64,000 nt of DNA from an uncultured Eubacteriales bacterium (GTDB lineage Bacteria > Bacillota > Clostridia > Oscillospirales > UBA644), in NCBI GenBank assembly GCA_934501435.1, contig CAKSTW010000004.1:215375-279374 (forward strand), given 5' to 3'. This document shows positions 1-8,857 of the stretch, one piece after another. The first letter of the stretch is position 1. Every line of letters begins with the position of its first letter. The notes below the pieces were generated by a model that saw only the letters and a program-made list of their open reading frames with translations, was not told the origin of the DNA and searched no databases. The position numbers and the translations under genes are program-made.

Positions 1-1174
1 TTTTTGCCTCGGCTGCGTCCGGTAGAATTGCAGACATAACTTTAGTCTTAAACCGGGTATGGCTTTTCCCACTTTTGTCCGGCACGTATTCAATTTCTCC
101 CTTCTCCATCATGTCAGCAGCCCATGCGTGAATGATTTCAGAGAGTTCGGATGAACGATCAGGCTTGTTCTCAAAAATTAAGTCCAAAGCCTTCTGATGT
201 TTGGCATATATCTCGGCACAGATTCGTACCAGTTTTTCGTCTCCCACAATATTCCTCCTAACGGTATCGATGTAATTATCAATCAATAATTGAGCCTCCG
301 GCAATAAATTCACCCTTCTCCTGGAACGCTCTATAATGCTGAGAACATCTTCATAATTCATGGAACACCAGTTATCTGGGTCGCTGGCCTCTACACCCTC
401 AGGAGAAAGATATATATACATTTTCTTATAACCAGGGTATTCATCCTCGACCTGTTTTCTATAACGGTTCAATTGATTGTCGTGTTCTCCCGAATCGATT
501 TTATTCTCGATACACAAAACGAACTTTGCGTTTACAGAAACGGCAAGCACATCGATGTTGTGCCATTCACGCTGAACGGTAAGATCGTGACAATCCATCA
601 GCAAGGTATCAAAAATATCATTGTCTTCAGAAAAAGAAGTAACAACATATTGGATGAAGCCTCGCAGAATACTATCTCCCAGACCGTGATTTTCGTTAGG
701 ATTCAGAAGCCACGAGAGCATATTGCTATGCCGGATCTCGACCCTGGATATTTTCAGAATATCAAAAAGGTTGAATTTGCTGGTCCATTCGGAAAGTAAA
801 TCAAGGCATTCAATATCCAGCAGGAACTCTTTGAGCGCTGTGGGACCATCTTTTTCGGAAACGGCAGTTTCACTTTCCTTTACAAACGCACGAAACTTCC
901 GCAAGTTAGAGACATAATTATTAACCAACTTCTCAACATCCCCGGTGGAGTTTTTAGTCAGTGCATCAGCCAACGCTTTTCTTGCATCTGTTTCAAAGTC
1001 ATCAGAAGTGACCGTCCTCCAAAAGATATCCTTACCGCCGTTATTCCACAAATAGAAAGTATCGCCCAAGGTTGTGCTGACCGTATTCCGACCGAGTTCC
1101 AAACTCTGAAGATGCGTCTTATACAATTTGTGAATTGTTTTATAAGATGGCGTTTTTGAATATTCAAAGTCCAT
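1..1174 (-). CDS. PD-(D/E)XK nuclease family protein, PDDEXK_4-like (3' end outside the window)
   Basis: The frame is open for 391 codons from the ATG at 1174 to the window edge, so the C-terminus is missing. A strong site (GGGAGGAG) lies 8 bases before the ATG. The middle reads EIRHSNMLSWLLNPNENHGL, then NIDVLAV (Asp208) and CIENKI (Glu223-x-Lys225). This Asp...Glu-x-Lys pattern is the nuclease core of the PDDEXK_4 family (PF14281). Family members are common near restriction and defence genes, but most have no known substrate. No partner gene is visible inside the window. I checked that the start, the ENK motif and the last codons are in one frame, so it is not obviously broken. Family assignment is by motif recognition only. 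Confidence 0.8.
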   Translation of the reverse strand, partial: MDFEYSKTPSYKTIHKLYKTHLQSLELGRNTVSTTLGDTFYLWNNGGKDIFWRTVTSDDFETDARKALADALTKNSTGDVEKLVNNYVSNLRKFRAFVKESETAVSEKDGPTALKEFLLDIECLDLLSEWTSKFNLFDILKISRVEIRHSNMLSWLLNPNENHGLGDSILRGFIQYVVTSFSEDNDIFDTLLMDCHDLTVQREWHNIDVLAVSVNAKFVLCIENKIDSGEHDNQLNRYRKQVEDEYPGYKKMYIYLSPEGVEASDPDNWCSMNYEDVLSIIERSRRRVNLLPEAQLLIDNYIDTVRRNIVGDEKLVRICAEIYAKHQKALDLIFENKPDRSSELSEIIHAWAADMMEKGEIEYVPDKSGKSHTRFKTKVMSAILPDAAEAK

Positions 1175-1246
1175 TCTTCTATCTCCTCCCTACAAACCAT
1201 CTGCCGATATTATTTTCGGTGATAGATGTGCTTCGTTCAAAAACAG

Positions 1247-1438
1247 TTAACTTGGAAGTCCGCCGATCCATATAGTGTAACGGGTTACAGCGTCCTCGGC
1301 TTTCAAAGCGGGAGATTGGCGAATATCGGACACACGATCTATCTCATATTTTTCTCTGTCTTCCCATGTAATTTCTCCGGGAAGTATGATGCCGTATTCT
1401 CTGAAATCCGCTTTGACGGTATCATACTTCCCGGAGGC
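1247..1438 (-). pseudogene. Open-frame remnant upstream of the nuclease gene
   Basis: A 63-codon open frame has no start codon and begins directly after a stop. It encodes a charged segment containing ITWEDREKYEIDRV and TRYTIWIGG. The wording resembles small proteins I associate with clostridial mobile elements, but I cannot name a family. Its 5' part overlaps a long inverted repeat. It is best read as a decayed fragment. The region 1175-1542 otherwise holds no intact gene. Confidence 0.3.
1375..1436. repeat. Inverted repeat, 21-bp arms
   Basis: Arms 1375-1395 and 1416-1436 are complementary over 21 bases with one mismatch, separated by 20 bases. Each arm contains GGGAAGTATGAT or its complement. 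No T-run follows on either strand, so it is not a standard terminator. It may be part of a mobile-element remnant. Confidence 0.6.
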
Positions 1439-1542
1439 TTAGTCGTTGTATTCCTCTTGAAAAACGTTGTTTCCACATATTCCGATGAGGATAAAGAAAA
1501 CTACTATAATAACTGAGTCTTTCTGTAATTGTTCTGATAATA

Positions 1543-3558
1543 TTATTCTTCTTTGGTCTTCTGATATTCCGCTATGACCTGTTCCGCGACGTTCGCAGGA
1601 GCGTCCTGGTAACGCGCGAATTCGATATTGAAGGAGCCGACGCCCCTTGTCATCGAACGCAGATCTATTGCGTAATCCGCCATTTCCGACATCGGAACTT
1701 CCGCGACGACTTCCTGCATTCCGTCTTCCGCGGGGTTCATGCCGAGGATCTGACCGCGTCTCTTGTTTATATCGCCGATTATGTCGCCCATGAGGCTGTC
1801 GGGAATATAAACTTTAAGAGTTCCTATCGGTTCGAGAATTGTCGGGCTTGCATTTTTAAGACCTTCCTTGAAGGCAATGCTCGCCGCCATCTTGAAGGAC
1901 ATTTCAGACGAGTCGACTTCGTGGTAAGAACCGTCGATAAGAGTCGCTTTAAGACCGACTACGGGATATCCCGCCTGAATACCTTTAGCCGCGCATTCGC
2001 GGAGTCCTTTTTCTATTGCGGGGAAGAAATTCTTCGGAACGGAACCGCCGAATATCTTTTCTTCGAACAACAGATCTTCGCCGTCGTAAGGTTCGAAAAC
2101 CATAAGGACGTCGCCGTACTGACCGTGTCCGCCCGACTGTTTCTTATGTTTGCCTCTCTGTTCGACTCTCTTGCGTATCGCTTCTCTGTAAGCTATTCTC
2201 GGAGCTTTGAGGTCGACGTCTACGCCGAATTTCGATTTGAGTTTGCTTACGATTATATCAAGGTGCGCTTTACCCATACCGCTGATTATCTGCTCATGGG
2301 TCTCGGGGTTCGTTTCATAAGTAAAGGTAAGGTCTTCTTCCTTTAACTTTTGGAGCCCCTGCGAAATTTTTTCTTCGTCGCCCTTTGCCTTCGGCTTTAT
2401 CGCCATCGAAAGGCAGGGCTTCGGATATTCGATTTCGGGAGCGTCCGCTTTTGCTCCGGGAGCGGAAAGAATATCTTTTGTCGAAGTCTGCTGAAGTTTC
2501 GTTACGACGCCGATGTCTCCCGCGCCTATTTCGGGAACTTCCGTCTGTTTTTTGCCCTTGACGACGTAAAGTTTGCTCATCTTTTCAGACGCGTCGTTTC
2601 TTTCGTTGGTAAGGGAATCTCCCTGCTTTACCTTGCCCTGAAGAACTTTGAAATAAGACATTTTTCCGACGAACGGGTCGGCGACCGTCTTGAATATTCT
2701 GAGCGCTGTCGGGGCGTTCGGGTCAGCCGCGGGTTCGGGGGTGTAGGCTGTCATAAAATAAAGCAGCGGGTCAATTCCAAGAAGCTGCGTCGCAGAACCG
2801 GACATAACGGGATAGATATCTCCGTTTCTTATGCCCGATTTCATCGCGGCTTTTATCTCGTCTATCGTATATTCCTCGCCTGCAAAGTATTTTTCCATCA
2901 TTTCGTCGGAAGTTTCCGCAAGCGCTTCGTTGAATCCGTCTTTCATTTCTGAAACAAGACCGTTCATCGACGCGGGAATTTCAACGGAAACTTTAACGCC
3001 CATTTCGTAGCGTTTGCCCTCCATATCCTTGAGGTCTACGTATCCGAGAGTTTTGCCGTCGACGATGATGGGGACGTTGTAAGCGCAGATCTTCTGACCG
3101 AATTTTTCTTTTAATTCAAGCATTACCTTGTGGTAATCGGCGCTGTCCGCGTCCATTTTGGTTATGTAGAAAAGAACCGGAATTCCTCTCTTTTTGCACA
3201 TTTTGAATGCTTTTTCCGTACCTACTTTAACGCCGCTTCGCGCGGAAACGGTGATTATCGCGTATTCGCAGGCGGAAAGCGCCTGGATAACTTCGCCCGA
3301 AAAGTCAAATTCGCCCGGTGTATCGAGAATATTTATCTTATAATCGCCGTAGTATACGGGAGCTACCGCGGTGGATATAGAGATCTTTCTGTTTATCTCC
3401 TCGGCGTCAAAATCGCAAACCGTCGTTCCTTCTTCTCTCGAACCGAGTCGGTCGGTCCCTTTGGTGTAGTAAAGAAGTGCCTCTGCGAGTGCGGTCTTTC
3501 CCGAACCGAGGTGGCCTAAAAGGCAGATGTTTCTTATTTTGTCAACGGGGTATTGCAT
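1543..3558 (-). CDS. Elongation factor G-like GTPase
   Basis: This 671-residue protein has the EF-G layout: a GTPase domain with P-loop GHLGSGKT (15-22), switch II DTPGEFDF and a G4 motif TKMD, followed by translation-factor beta-barrel and EF-G domain IV/V-type sequence (the C-terminal part contains LRSMTRGVGSF). It is shorter than housekeeping EF-G. It has Thr for Asn in G4 and a divergent switch I (RKISISTA), as in the second, EF-G-like proteins of many Clostridia. It probably acts on the ribosome, but its exact step is not known. The start is set by AAAGGAG ahead of the ATG. It has its own consensus promoter and is monocistronic here. Confidence 0.85.
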   Translation of the reverse strand: MQYPVDKIRNICLLGHLGSGKTALAEALLYYTKGTDRLGSREEGTTVCDFDAEEINRKISISTAVAPVYYGDYKINILDTPGEFDFSGEVIQALSACEYAIITVSARSGVKVGTEKAFKMCKKRGIPVLFYITKMDADSADYHKVMLELKEKFGQKICAYNVPIIVDGKTLGYVDLKDMEGKRYEMGVKVSVEIPASMNGLVSEMKDGFNEALAETSDEMMEKYFAGEEYTIDEIKAAMKSGIRNGDIYPVMSGSATQLLGIDPLLYFMTAYTPEPAADPNAPTALRIFKTVADPFVGKMSYFKVLQGKVKQGDSLTNERNDASEKMSKLYVVKGKKQTEVPEIGAGDIGVVTKLQQTSTKDILSAPGAKADAPEIEYPKPCLSMAIKPKAKGDEEKISQGLQKLKEEDLTFTYETNPETHEQIISGMGKAHLDIIVSKLKSKFGVDVDLKAPRIAYREAIRKRVEQRGKHKKQSGGHGQYGDVLMVFEPYDGEDLLFEEKIFGGSVPKNFFPAIEKGLRECAAKGIQAGYPVVGLKATLIDGSYHEVDSSEMSFKMAASIAFKEGLKNASPTILEPIGTLKVYIPDSLMGDIIGDINKRRGQILGMNPAEDGMQEVVAEVPMSEMADYAIDLRSMTRGVGSFNIEFARYQDAPANVAEQVIAEYQKTKEE

Positions 3559-3629
3559 TTTTGATTGCTCCTTTCAAGGGCCGTTGCCCTATAATATAAT
3601 ATAAAAAGTTGAGATAACTTTCTTTGAAA

Positions 3630-3658
3630 ATTATAACATTTTATTGACAAAATGTCAA
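3630..3658 (-). promoter_or_regulatory. Sigma-A promoter of the EF-G-like gene, with palindrome at -35
   Basis: On the minus strand TTGACA and TATAAT are separated by exactly 17 bases. The -35 box is the left half of a perfect palindrome, TTGACATTTTGTCAA (3644-3658), which could be a repressor operator. Confidence 0.8.
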
Positions 3659-3714
3659 TAGGTAACAATTTATACATATAAAAATCACAAATTGCCGTTT
3701 TTATGACAAAAAAA

Positions 3715-3739
3715 TCCCTTTCCTTATTCAGGAAAGGGA
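3715..3739 (-). terminator. Rho-independent terminator of the beta-helix lipoprotein gene
   Basis: A 10-bp stem (TCCCTTTCCT paired with AGGAAAGGGA) with a 5-base loop is followed on the minus strand by a run of seven T. It lies just after the stop of the lipoprotein gene. Confidence 0.85.
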
Positions 3740-3755
3740 CAATATCGGTACTTTT

Positions 3756-6365
3756 TCAGTTTTTGCCTGCGTCTTCGCCCTCTTCGTCGTTATCGCCCGC
3801 GTTCGCGTCGTAACCTTTGATCGAAAACTGTTCTTTAAGAGTTCCGCCGGAAACGTCCGTTTTCATATAGGCCGTGCTTATTGCCGCGAATACTTTTTCG
3901 GAGCGGACGATATTTCCGACCGCCGAAGTATTTCCCGCAGACTGCGAAATATGGTTTCCCGTCGGAATATCGGGGAAGACGTTTCCGCAGATAAGGGAAG
4001 TTCCTCCGTAGACGAGCACGGCGTTATCTCCCGCCTGCTTGAAAATTCCCGAATAGATGCCGCAGCTGCCGCTTCTTATTACGGCTGAGGCGGAAACGGT
4101 TCCTCCCGCTACCGTGCCGTAAACGGCGACTTTTCCTTTATTCGTCGTTTCGGAACTGAAATGGTAACCGTTCGACGGCGAGGAAAGGGTTGAAAGGAAG
4201 ACCGCGTTCTCGGTATTCGAAACGTAAACGGAAACAGAGTTTCCGATAAGACAGTTGCCGACCGCAATGACCTTCGCGGAGTCGGACGCGCCGGTTGTCC
4301 CGGAGGTCAGGTTTATTCCGACATTCTGACCGTCCGACATGTTTTGAAGCAGGACCGCCCTGCCGCCCGAAACTTCGATTGCTCTGCCGTGTTTTTCAGC
4401 GTAATCGGTATATCCGCCGTTTGAAAAACCGTCGGTCGAAAATCTGCAGAACGCCGTAAGGACGTTTTCGCAGTTTTTAAGGAGTATGTTTTCAAAGAGG
4501 GAAGAGCCGGTAACGTCCGTGATTCTTCCGTTCGAAACGTTGGAAAAGAGAATTCCGTTCGGCGTGTTTTCAAGTTTTATTCCGCTTACTTTAATTCCCG
4601 AAACGTTTTCCGCCGCTATCATATATGTCGACGGTGATTTACCTTCGGAAAGGAACGTCGCCGCGTCGGTAAACGCTTTGCAGGAAAGCGTAATTTCCGC
4701 AATGCCCGAATTCTTCTGCATGGTTATGAGGGGAGGCGCACCGACCGCATTCGTTTCGTAAACGAGTTTTGTCGAGAAAGAGGAATTGTCTGTTCCCGTT
4801 CCGATGAGATAAACGTCTTCGCGGAGGATAACGGGAGTTTTTATATTATACGTTCCCGCATCAAGAAGGACGGTTCCCGCGCCGTTCTGGACTGCGGCGG
4901 CGATCGCCGCCTGCAGGGAAGGTCCGTTGTCGTCGGCGTCGGCAGAGACCCCGAAATCGGAAGCCTTTATATAATTCTTGTTTTTCGGGGAAAGGACAGA
5001 CGAGGTATAAACTGCCGAAAGGTCGGGCGTCGGAACGGAATATCCGCTTTTTTCGTCGTTCTGGATATAGTTTCCGCCTTCGATTACGGTGTCGGTCTGG
5101 AAAGTGCAGTCGATGAACATTCCGACTCCGTAATTATTGAGGATCCCGAGCGATTTGGAAATTCCGAAATAGGAAAAAAGAACCGAAAGCGTTTCGTCGC
5201 TTGATTCTATCGCTCTTTCGTGCCAGCCGACATACGAACAGTTGACGACCGATGTCAGCCCCGAGCCTTCCGACCGCATCGCAACGTCGGGAAAACCTAC
5301 GAATTTACAGTTTGAGACTGCCGCCTGACTTTTGTAATTCGGCCCGAAATGAAGACCTGTCGAACCCGAAAGCCCGTTTGAACCGAAAGTGGAACTTTCG
5401 AAAACAAGCCCGTTCTTGCCCGCTTCTTCGGTGTAGACGGAGGTCTGACAGTTGACTGTCGAACACTTTGTCACCGTGAGCATTCCCTCGCCCGTCTGCG
5501 GCATATTGACGTAAATACCCGTTTTTGCGGTGTCGACCGAGCAGCTGTAAAGGGAAATGCTTTCGGTGTTTCCTATATATATGCCGACCGTGTTTGCGGT
5601 AATGAAATCCGTGACGTCCGAAGCCTTAAACCCGTCGGGAACGACAAATTTCGGGTCGTTATACATATATACGGGGCTTACCGAAACGTCGCAGAGAGAG
5701 GTGAAGCCCTCCGCGCTCTCAATGCGTATGCCCTCGGAAAACGCGGTGATAAACACGTTTCTTACGGTCGCGTTTTTTGCTGCGGAGAGTTCTATACCTT
5801 TATAACAGTTCGGGAGCGAAATATTTTCAAGCGTAATGTTTTGGCAGCGTGCCGCCGAGATCGCGTATCCGAACCCGACGTCATCGGAATATTTTCGGTT
5901 TTCGTACCATATCTTTATACCGGAAACAGTACAGCCGCTCCCGACTTTTATTATCGCGCCCGCCCTGTTTTCTTCGGTGTTGAGCGCGACAAGGACCGTC
6001 TCCGCCGCGGTGCTTTCGGATTTGGTGTTCGGAGACGAAAAATCGCCGCGGAGAGAAACGTTGTCGGGAAGATTTATCGGCTTTGAAAGACGGTATGTCC
6101 CGCCCTTGAGATAGACCGTGCCGCCCGTTTCGGCTGCTTTGTCTATGAGTTCCTGTATCTTTGCCGAACAGTCTTCCGCCGAAGTCGGGGCTTCCGCAAA
6201 GTAATTTGCCGCAAAGACCGAACCCTCCGCCGAGACTATCGCCGTCTTTCCGTTTTCGGGAAGGACCGACGCCGTCTGAACAAGCCCTCCGCCGGAAGAC
6301 GAACAGCCTCCGAGCAGAGCAAGGGAAAGAAGCAGCGCCGCAATAAATCCTGATTTCTTTTTCAT
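3756..6365 (-). CDS. Large lipoprotein with right-handed parallel beta-helix (pectate-lyase-3-like)
   Basis: Starting from the ATG at 6365, the protein has 869 residues. Its N-terminus is a lipoprotein signal peptide (MKKKSG, hydrophobic stretch, lipobox LLGGC). GAGGAAC precedes this start; an upstream in-frame start at 6386 would overlap obg and is less likely. The mature part has two segments of the kind GGTVYLKGGTYRLSKPINLP and GAGTVLLDAGTYNI, each followed by many short Asn- and Gly-rich turns. That is the pattern of pectate-lyase-3/beta-helix surface proteins. The substrate is unknown: it could bind or cleave a polysaccharide. The gene follows obg by 10 bases, so they probably share a transcript. 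The acidic C-terminus is rich in Asp, Glu and Gly. Confidence 0.75.
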   Translation of the reverse strand: MKKKSGFIAALLLSLALLGGCSSSGGGLVQTASVLPENGKTAIVSAEGSVFAANYFAEAPTSAEDCSAKIQELIDKAAETGGTVYLKGGTYRLSKPINLPDNVSLRGDFSSPNTKSESTAAETVLVALNTEENRAGAIIKVGSGCTVSGIKIWYENRKYSDDVGFGYAISAARCQNITLENISLPNCYKGIELSAAKNATVRNVFITAFSEGIRIESAEGFTSLCDVSVSPVYMYNDPKFVVPDGFKASDVTDFITANTVGIYIGNTESISLYSCSVDTAKTGIYVNMPQTGEGMLTVTKCSTVNCQTSVYTEEAGKNGLVFESSTFGSNGLSGSTGLHFGPNYKSQAAVSNCKFVGFPDVAMRSEGSGLTSVVNCSYVGWHERAIESSDETLSVLFSYFGISKSLGILNNYGVGMFIDCTFQTDTVIEGGNYIQNDEKSGYSVPTPDLSAVYTSSVLSPKNKNYIKASDFGVSADADDNGPSLQAAIAAAVQNGAGTVLLDAGTYNIKTPVILREDVYLIGTGTDNSSFSTKLVYETNAVGAPPLITMQKNSGIAEITLSCKAFTDAATFLSEGKSPSTYMIAAENVSGIKVSGIKLENTPNGILFSNVSNGRITDVTGSSLFENILLKNCENVLTAFCRFSTDGFSNGGYTDYAEKHGRAIEVSGGRAVLLQNMSDGQNVGINLTSGTTGASDSAKVIAVGNCLIGNSVSVYVSNTENAVFLSTLSSPSNGYHFSSETTNKGKVAVYGTVAGGTVSASAVIRSGSCGIYSGIFKQAGDNAVLVYGGTSLICGNVFPDIPTGNHISQSAGNTSAVGNIVRSEKVFAAISTAYMKTDVSGGTLKEQFSIKGYDANAGDNDEEGEDAGKN

Positions 6366-6375
6366 AGTCTGTTCC

Positions 6376-7647
6376 TCAGATAACAAAGTCGAATTCGAAG
6401 TCGTAAATACTTACCGTGTCGCCCTCTTTTACGCCCGCCGCGCGGAGTTTGTCGATAACTCCCGAAACGTTGAGAATTTTCTGGAAATATTGGAGCGATT
6501 CGTAGTCGTCGAAGTTTATTCCTCGCATTATATGGAGAAGTTTCGCGCCCTCTACCATATAAACGCCGTCTTTTACTTCAATGGTGATATCTCCCGCGTC
6601 GCCGAGGTCGGTTTCCTCTTCGACGTATTCGGACTCGTAGACCTTTACGGGAGGCAGTTTTTCGACTTTTTCGTATACCTTATATAATAAGTCGCGGACC
6701 CCTGTATGAGCCGCCGCCGAAATCTCATAATATTCAAGACCGTTTTCCTTCGCGTACCGTCTGAATTTTTCGGCAGCCGCTTCGTCGGTTATTATGTCGG
6801 CTTTGTTCCCGACGACTATCTGCGGGCAGGCAGCCAGAAGTTCGCTGAAATTTTCAAGTTCTTTGTTTATCGCTTCATAATCTTTGACCGGGTCTCTGCC
6901 CTCGCTGCCGGAAATATCGACGACGTGCAGCAGAAGTCTGCATCTTTCGACGTGCCTTAAAAACTCATGTCCGAGACCCTGTCCTTCAGCCGCGCCCTCT
7001 ATTATTCCGGGAATGTCCGCCATGACGAACGAGGCTTCGTTTTCGAGTTTTACGACGCCGAGGCTCGGCGTAAGGGTGGTGAAATGGTAATTTGCTATCT
7101 TCGGTCTTGCCGCCGACGAGACCGAAAGCAAAGTGCTTTTGCCGACGTTCGGAAAACCTATAAGCCCGACGTCCGCTATCATCTTGAGTTCAAGGATAAT
7201 TTCCTTTTCATCTCCCGGAATTCCGGGTTTTGCAAAACGGGGAGCCTGTCTTGTCGGGGTGGCGAAATGCCTGTTTCCCCAGCCGCCGCGACCGCCTTTT
7301 GCGATAATGAAGTCTTTGCCGTCGCTCATGTCTTTTATTACAAGACCTGTTTTCTTATCTTTAACGACCGTGCCTTTCGGAACTCGGATATAAAGGTCTT
7401 TTCCGTTCTTTCCGAACATCTTCGAACCTTTTCCGTTTTCCCCGTTTTCCGCAACGAATTTATGCTTGAAACGCAGGTCGGCGAGGGTGTTGAGGTTATC
7501 GGCTACCGTTAAAATGACGTCTCCGCCCTTTCCTCCGTCGCCGCCGTCGGGGCCACCCGCCGCAACGTATTTTTCTCTGTGGAAAGCAACGGCTCCGTCG
7601 CCGCCGTTTCCCGCTTTTACATATAAATCAGTGCTGTCTGCGAACAT
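6376..7647 (-). CDS. obg: GTPase Obg/CgtA
   Basis: Obg is an essential GTPase of 50S ribosome assembly and stress control. All three domains are present in 423 residues: the glycine-rich Obg fold (AGNGGDGAVAFHREKY near the N-terminus, many GG repeats), the G domain (GFPNVGKST, DIPGIIEGA, NKAD) and a C-terminal OCT domain. The ATG at 7647 is chosen because AGAGGTG sits 3-9 bases before it; a GTG two codons earlier is part of that site. It lies downstream of rplU-rpmA, the common rplU-rpmA-obg order, but a terminator separates them. Confidence 0.95.
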   Translation of the reverse strand: MFADSTDLYVKAGNGGDGAVAFHREKYVAAGGPDGGDGGKGGDVILTVADNLNTLADLRFKHKFVAENGENGKGSKMFGKNGKDLYIRVPKGTVVKDKKTGLVIKDMSDGKDFIIAKGGRGGWGNRHFATPTRQAPRFAKPGIPGDEKEIILELKMIADVGLIGFPNVGKSTLLSVSSAARPKIANYHFTTLTPSLGVVKLENEASFVMADIPGIIEGAAEGQGLGHEFLRHVERCRLLLHVVDISGSEGRDPVKDYEAINKELENFSELLAACPQIVVGNKADIITDEAAAEKFRRYAKENGLEYYEISAAAHTGVRDLLYKVYEKVEKLPPVKVYESEYVEEETDLGDAGDITIEVKDGVYMVEGAKLLHIMRGINFDDYESLQYFQKILNVSGVIDKLRAAGVKEGDTVSIYDFEFDFVI

Positions 7648-7701
7648 AATCACCTCTGCCCGTCGGGCTTGATATAATATAACAGAAGTATAAATAAAAA
7701 A

Positions 7702-7726
7702 GGCTTACAGCCTTTCACTGTAAGCC
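7702..7726 (-). terminator. Terminator after rpmA
   Basis: A 9-bp stem (GGCTTACAG paired with CTGTAAGCC) with a 7-base loop is followed by a T-run on the minus strand. It uncouples obg from rplU-rpmA. Confidence 0.85.
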
Positions 7727-7756
7727 GATTTTATCCGATTGACTGAAAGGCATGCC

Positions 7757-8011
7757 TTATTCGGCAGCTATTCTGACTCTCTTCTTGCCTTTTCCGAAAG
7801 TTTCGAATTTAACTACTCCGTCGGTGAGAGCGAACAGAGTATCGTCGGAACCTTTACCGACGTTTTCGCCGGCGTGGATCTTGCTTCCTCTCTGTCTTAC
7901 GAGAATGTTTCCTGCCAATACGAACTGACCGTCGGCTCTCTTGACACCGAGACGTTTCGACTCGGAATCTCTTCCGTTTTTGGTAGAACCTACACCTTTC
8001 TTATGTGCCAT
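7757..8011 (-). CDS. rpmA: 50S ribosomal protein L27
   Basis: This 84-residue protein carries the L27 signature AHKKGVGSTKNGRDSESKRLG near its start and the conserved RQRGSKIHAG segment. L27 sits at the peptidyl-transferase centre. In most Firmicutes it is made with a short N-terminal extension that the protease Prp removes, and prp lies between rplU and rpmA. Here the protein begins M-AHKKG with no extension and only 21 bases separate the two genes, leaving no room for prp. Confidence 0.97.
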   Translation of the reverse strand: MAHKKGVGSTKNGRDSESKRLGVKRADGQFVLAGNILVRQRGSKIHAGENVGKGSDDTLFALTDGVVKFETFGKGKKRVRIAAE

Positions 8012-8032
8012 TAAAAAACACCTCCTACTTTC

Positions 8033-8344
8033 TTACGCGTTGATTGCCGTTACTACTATTTTTGTATACGGCTGTCTGTGACCCATGCGTCTGCGGTAAC
8101 CTTTCTTAGCCTTGTACTTGAAGATACGGATTTTTTTGCCTTTGCCGTTCTTCTCGACTTTGGCTTCGACTTTCGCGCCGTCGATATAGGGGGCGCCCGT
8201 TTTCAACGAGCCGTCTGCGGATACGAGCAATACTTTGTCGAAGACAACTGTGTCTTCTGCTGCGGCGTCGAGTTTTTCGATGAAAAGGGTATCTCCCTCT
8301 TCAGCCTTATACTGCTTTCCGCCTGTTACGAAAACTGCGTACAT
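8033..8344 (-). CDS. rplU: 50S ribosomal protein L21
   Basis: This 103-residue protein matches L21 from end to end: the N-terminal VTGGKQYKAEEGD motif and the C-terminal KAKKGYRRRMGHRQPYT motif are both present. L21 binds 23S rRNA during 50S assembly. It is the first gene of the rplU-rpmA unit; GAGGT precedes the ATG. Confidence 0.97.
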   Translation of the reverse strand: MYAVFVTGGKQYKAEEGDTLFIEKLDAAAEDTVVFDKVLLVSADGSLKTGAPYIDGAKVEAKVEKNGKGKKIRIFKYKAKKGYRRRMGHRQPYTKIVVTAINA

Positions 8345-8425
8345 TTTTTTACCTCTTTATAAAAGTCTCGCTATCAAGGCAGTGCGTTGCACTTTTGAAA
8401 CCTCTGCTATGCGGCTTTATTATTC
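8345..8425 (-). ncRNA. Candidate L21 leader (autoregulatory 5' UTR)
   Basis: The minus-strand leader ahead of rplU contains a structured-looking stretch including GCAACGCACTGCCTTG and AGCGAGAC. Firmicute rplU genes often carry an L21 leader. I judge this by position and general appearance only, not by a covariance match. Confidence 0.35.
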
Positions 8426-8660
8426 TAACATATATATATCCGTATGTCAAGAGGCTTTCCCGCATTTCCTTTAATTTCCGTTTTTTTTCACAAAATCCGC
8501 GCGGCGCCGCCCGGGGTTTCTGCAAAGTTTACAAAATTTTACTACTTTCTTTTTTTGTCAAATTCAGTGTTTTTTTTGTGTCAAAAAATGCCGGTAAATG
8601 TCGAAAAATTAGCATTTTAAGCCCTGTTTGTGAATATTTTTTTACAAACCGTCGGGGGCT

Positions 8661-8677
8661 TTGTGCAAGTTGCACAA
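8661..8677. promoter_or_regulatory. 17-bp perfect palindrome, possible operator
   Basis: TTGTGCAA-G-TTGCACAA lies in the 500-base AT-rich gap between rplU and the surface-protein gene, 76 bases before the -35 box of the latter. No other feature except the promoter was seen in 8426-8857. Confidence 0.45.
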
Positions 8678-8753
8678 TTCACAAAAAAATTTTTTGTCAT
8701 TTTCCACAAACGAAAAATCTGAATCTGCGAACGGAAGAGGCAGTATATGGGAC

Positions 8754-8782
8754 TTGAATTTGCCGGATTTCTGTGATATACT
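8754..8782 (+). promoter_or_regulatory. Sigma-A promoter of the surface-protein gene
   Basis: TTGAAT and TATACT are separated by 17 bases. The leader that follows has a small hairpin around GAGCAAAATGCTC. The Shine-Dalgarno site lies in CTCCTAAGGAGG, whose halves are complementary. Confidence 0.75.
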
Positions 8783-8857
8783 GTCTATGCATCAGGGGGA
8801 GTACCCCGATAAATATTATGATAACACGGAGCAAAATGCTCCTAAGGAGGACTTTTT

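Noticed and set aside
1226..1516. 96-codon plus-strand frame
   Set aside because: It crosses the inverted repeat, has no ribosome site and no recognisable sequence; the minus-strand remnant reads better.
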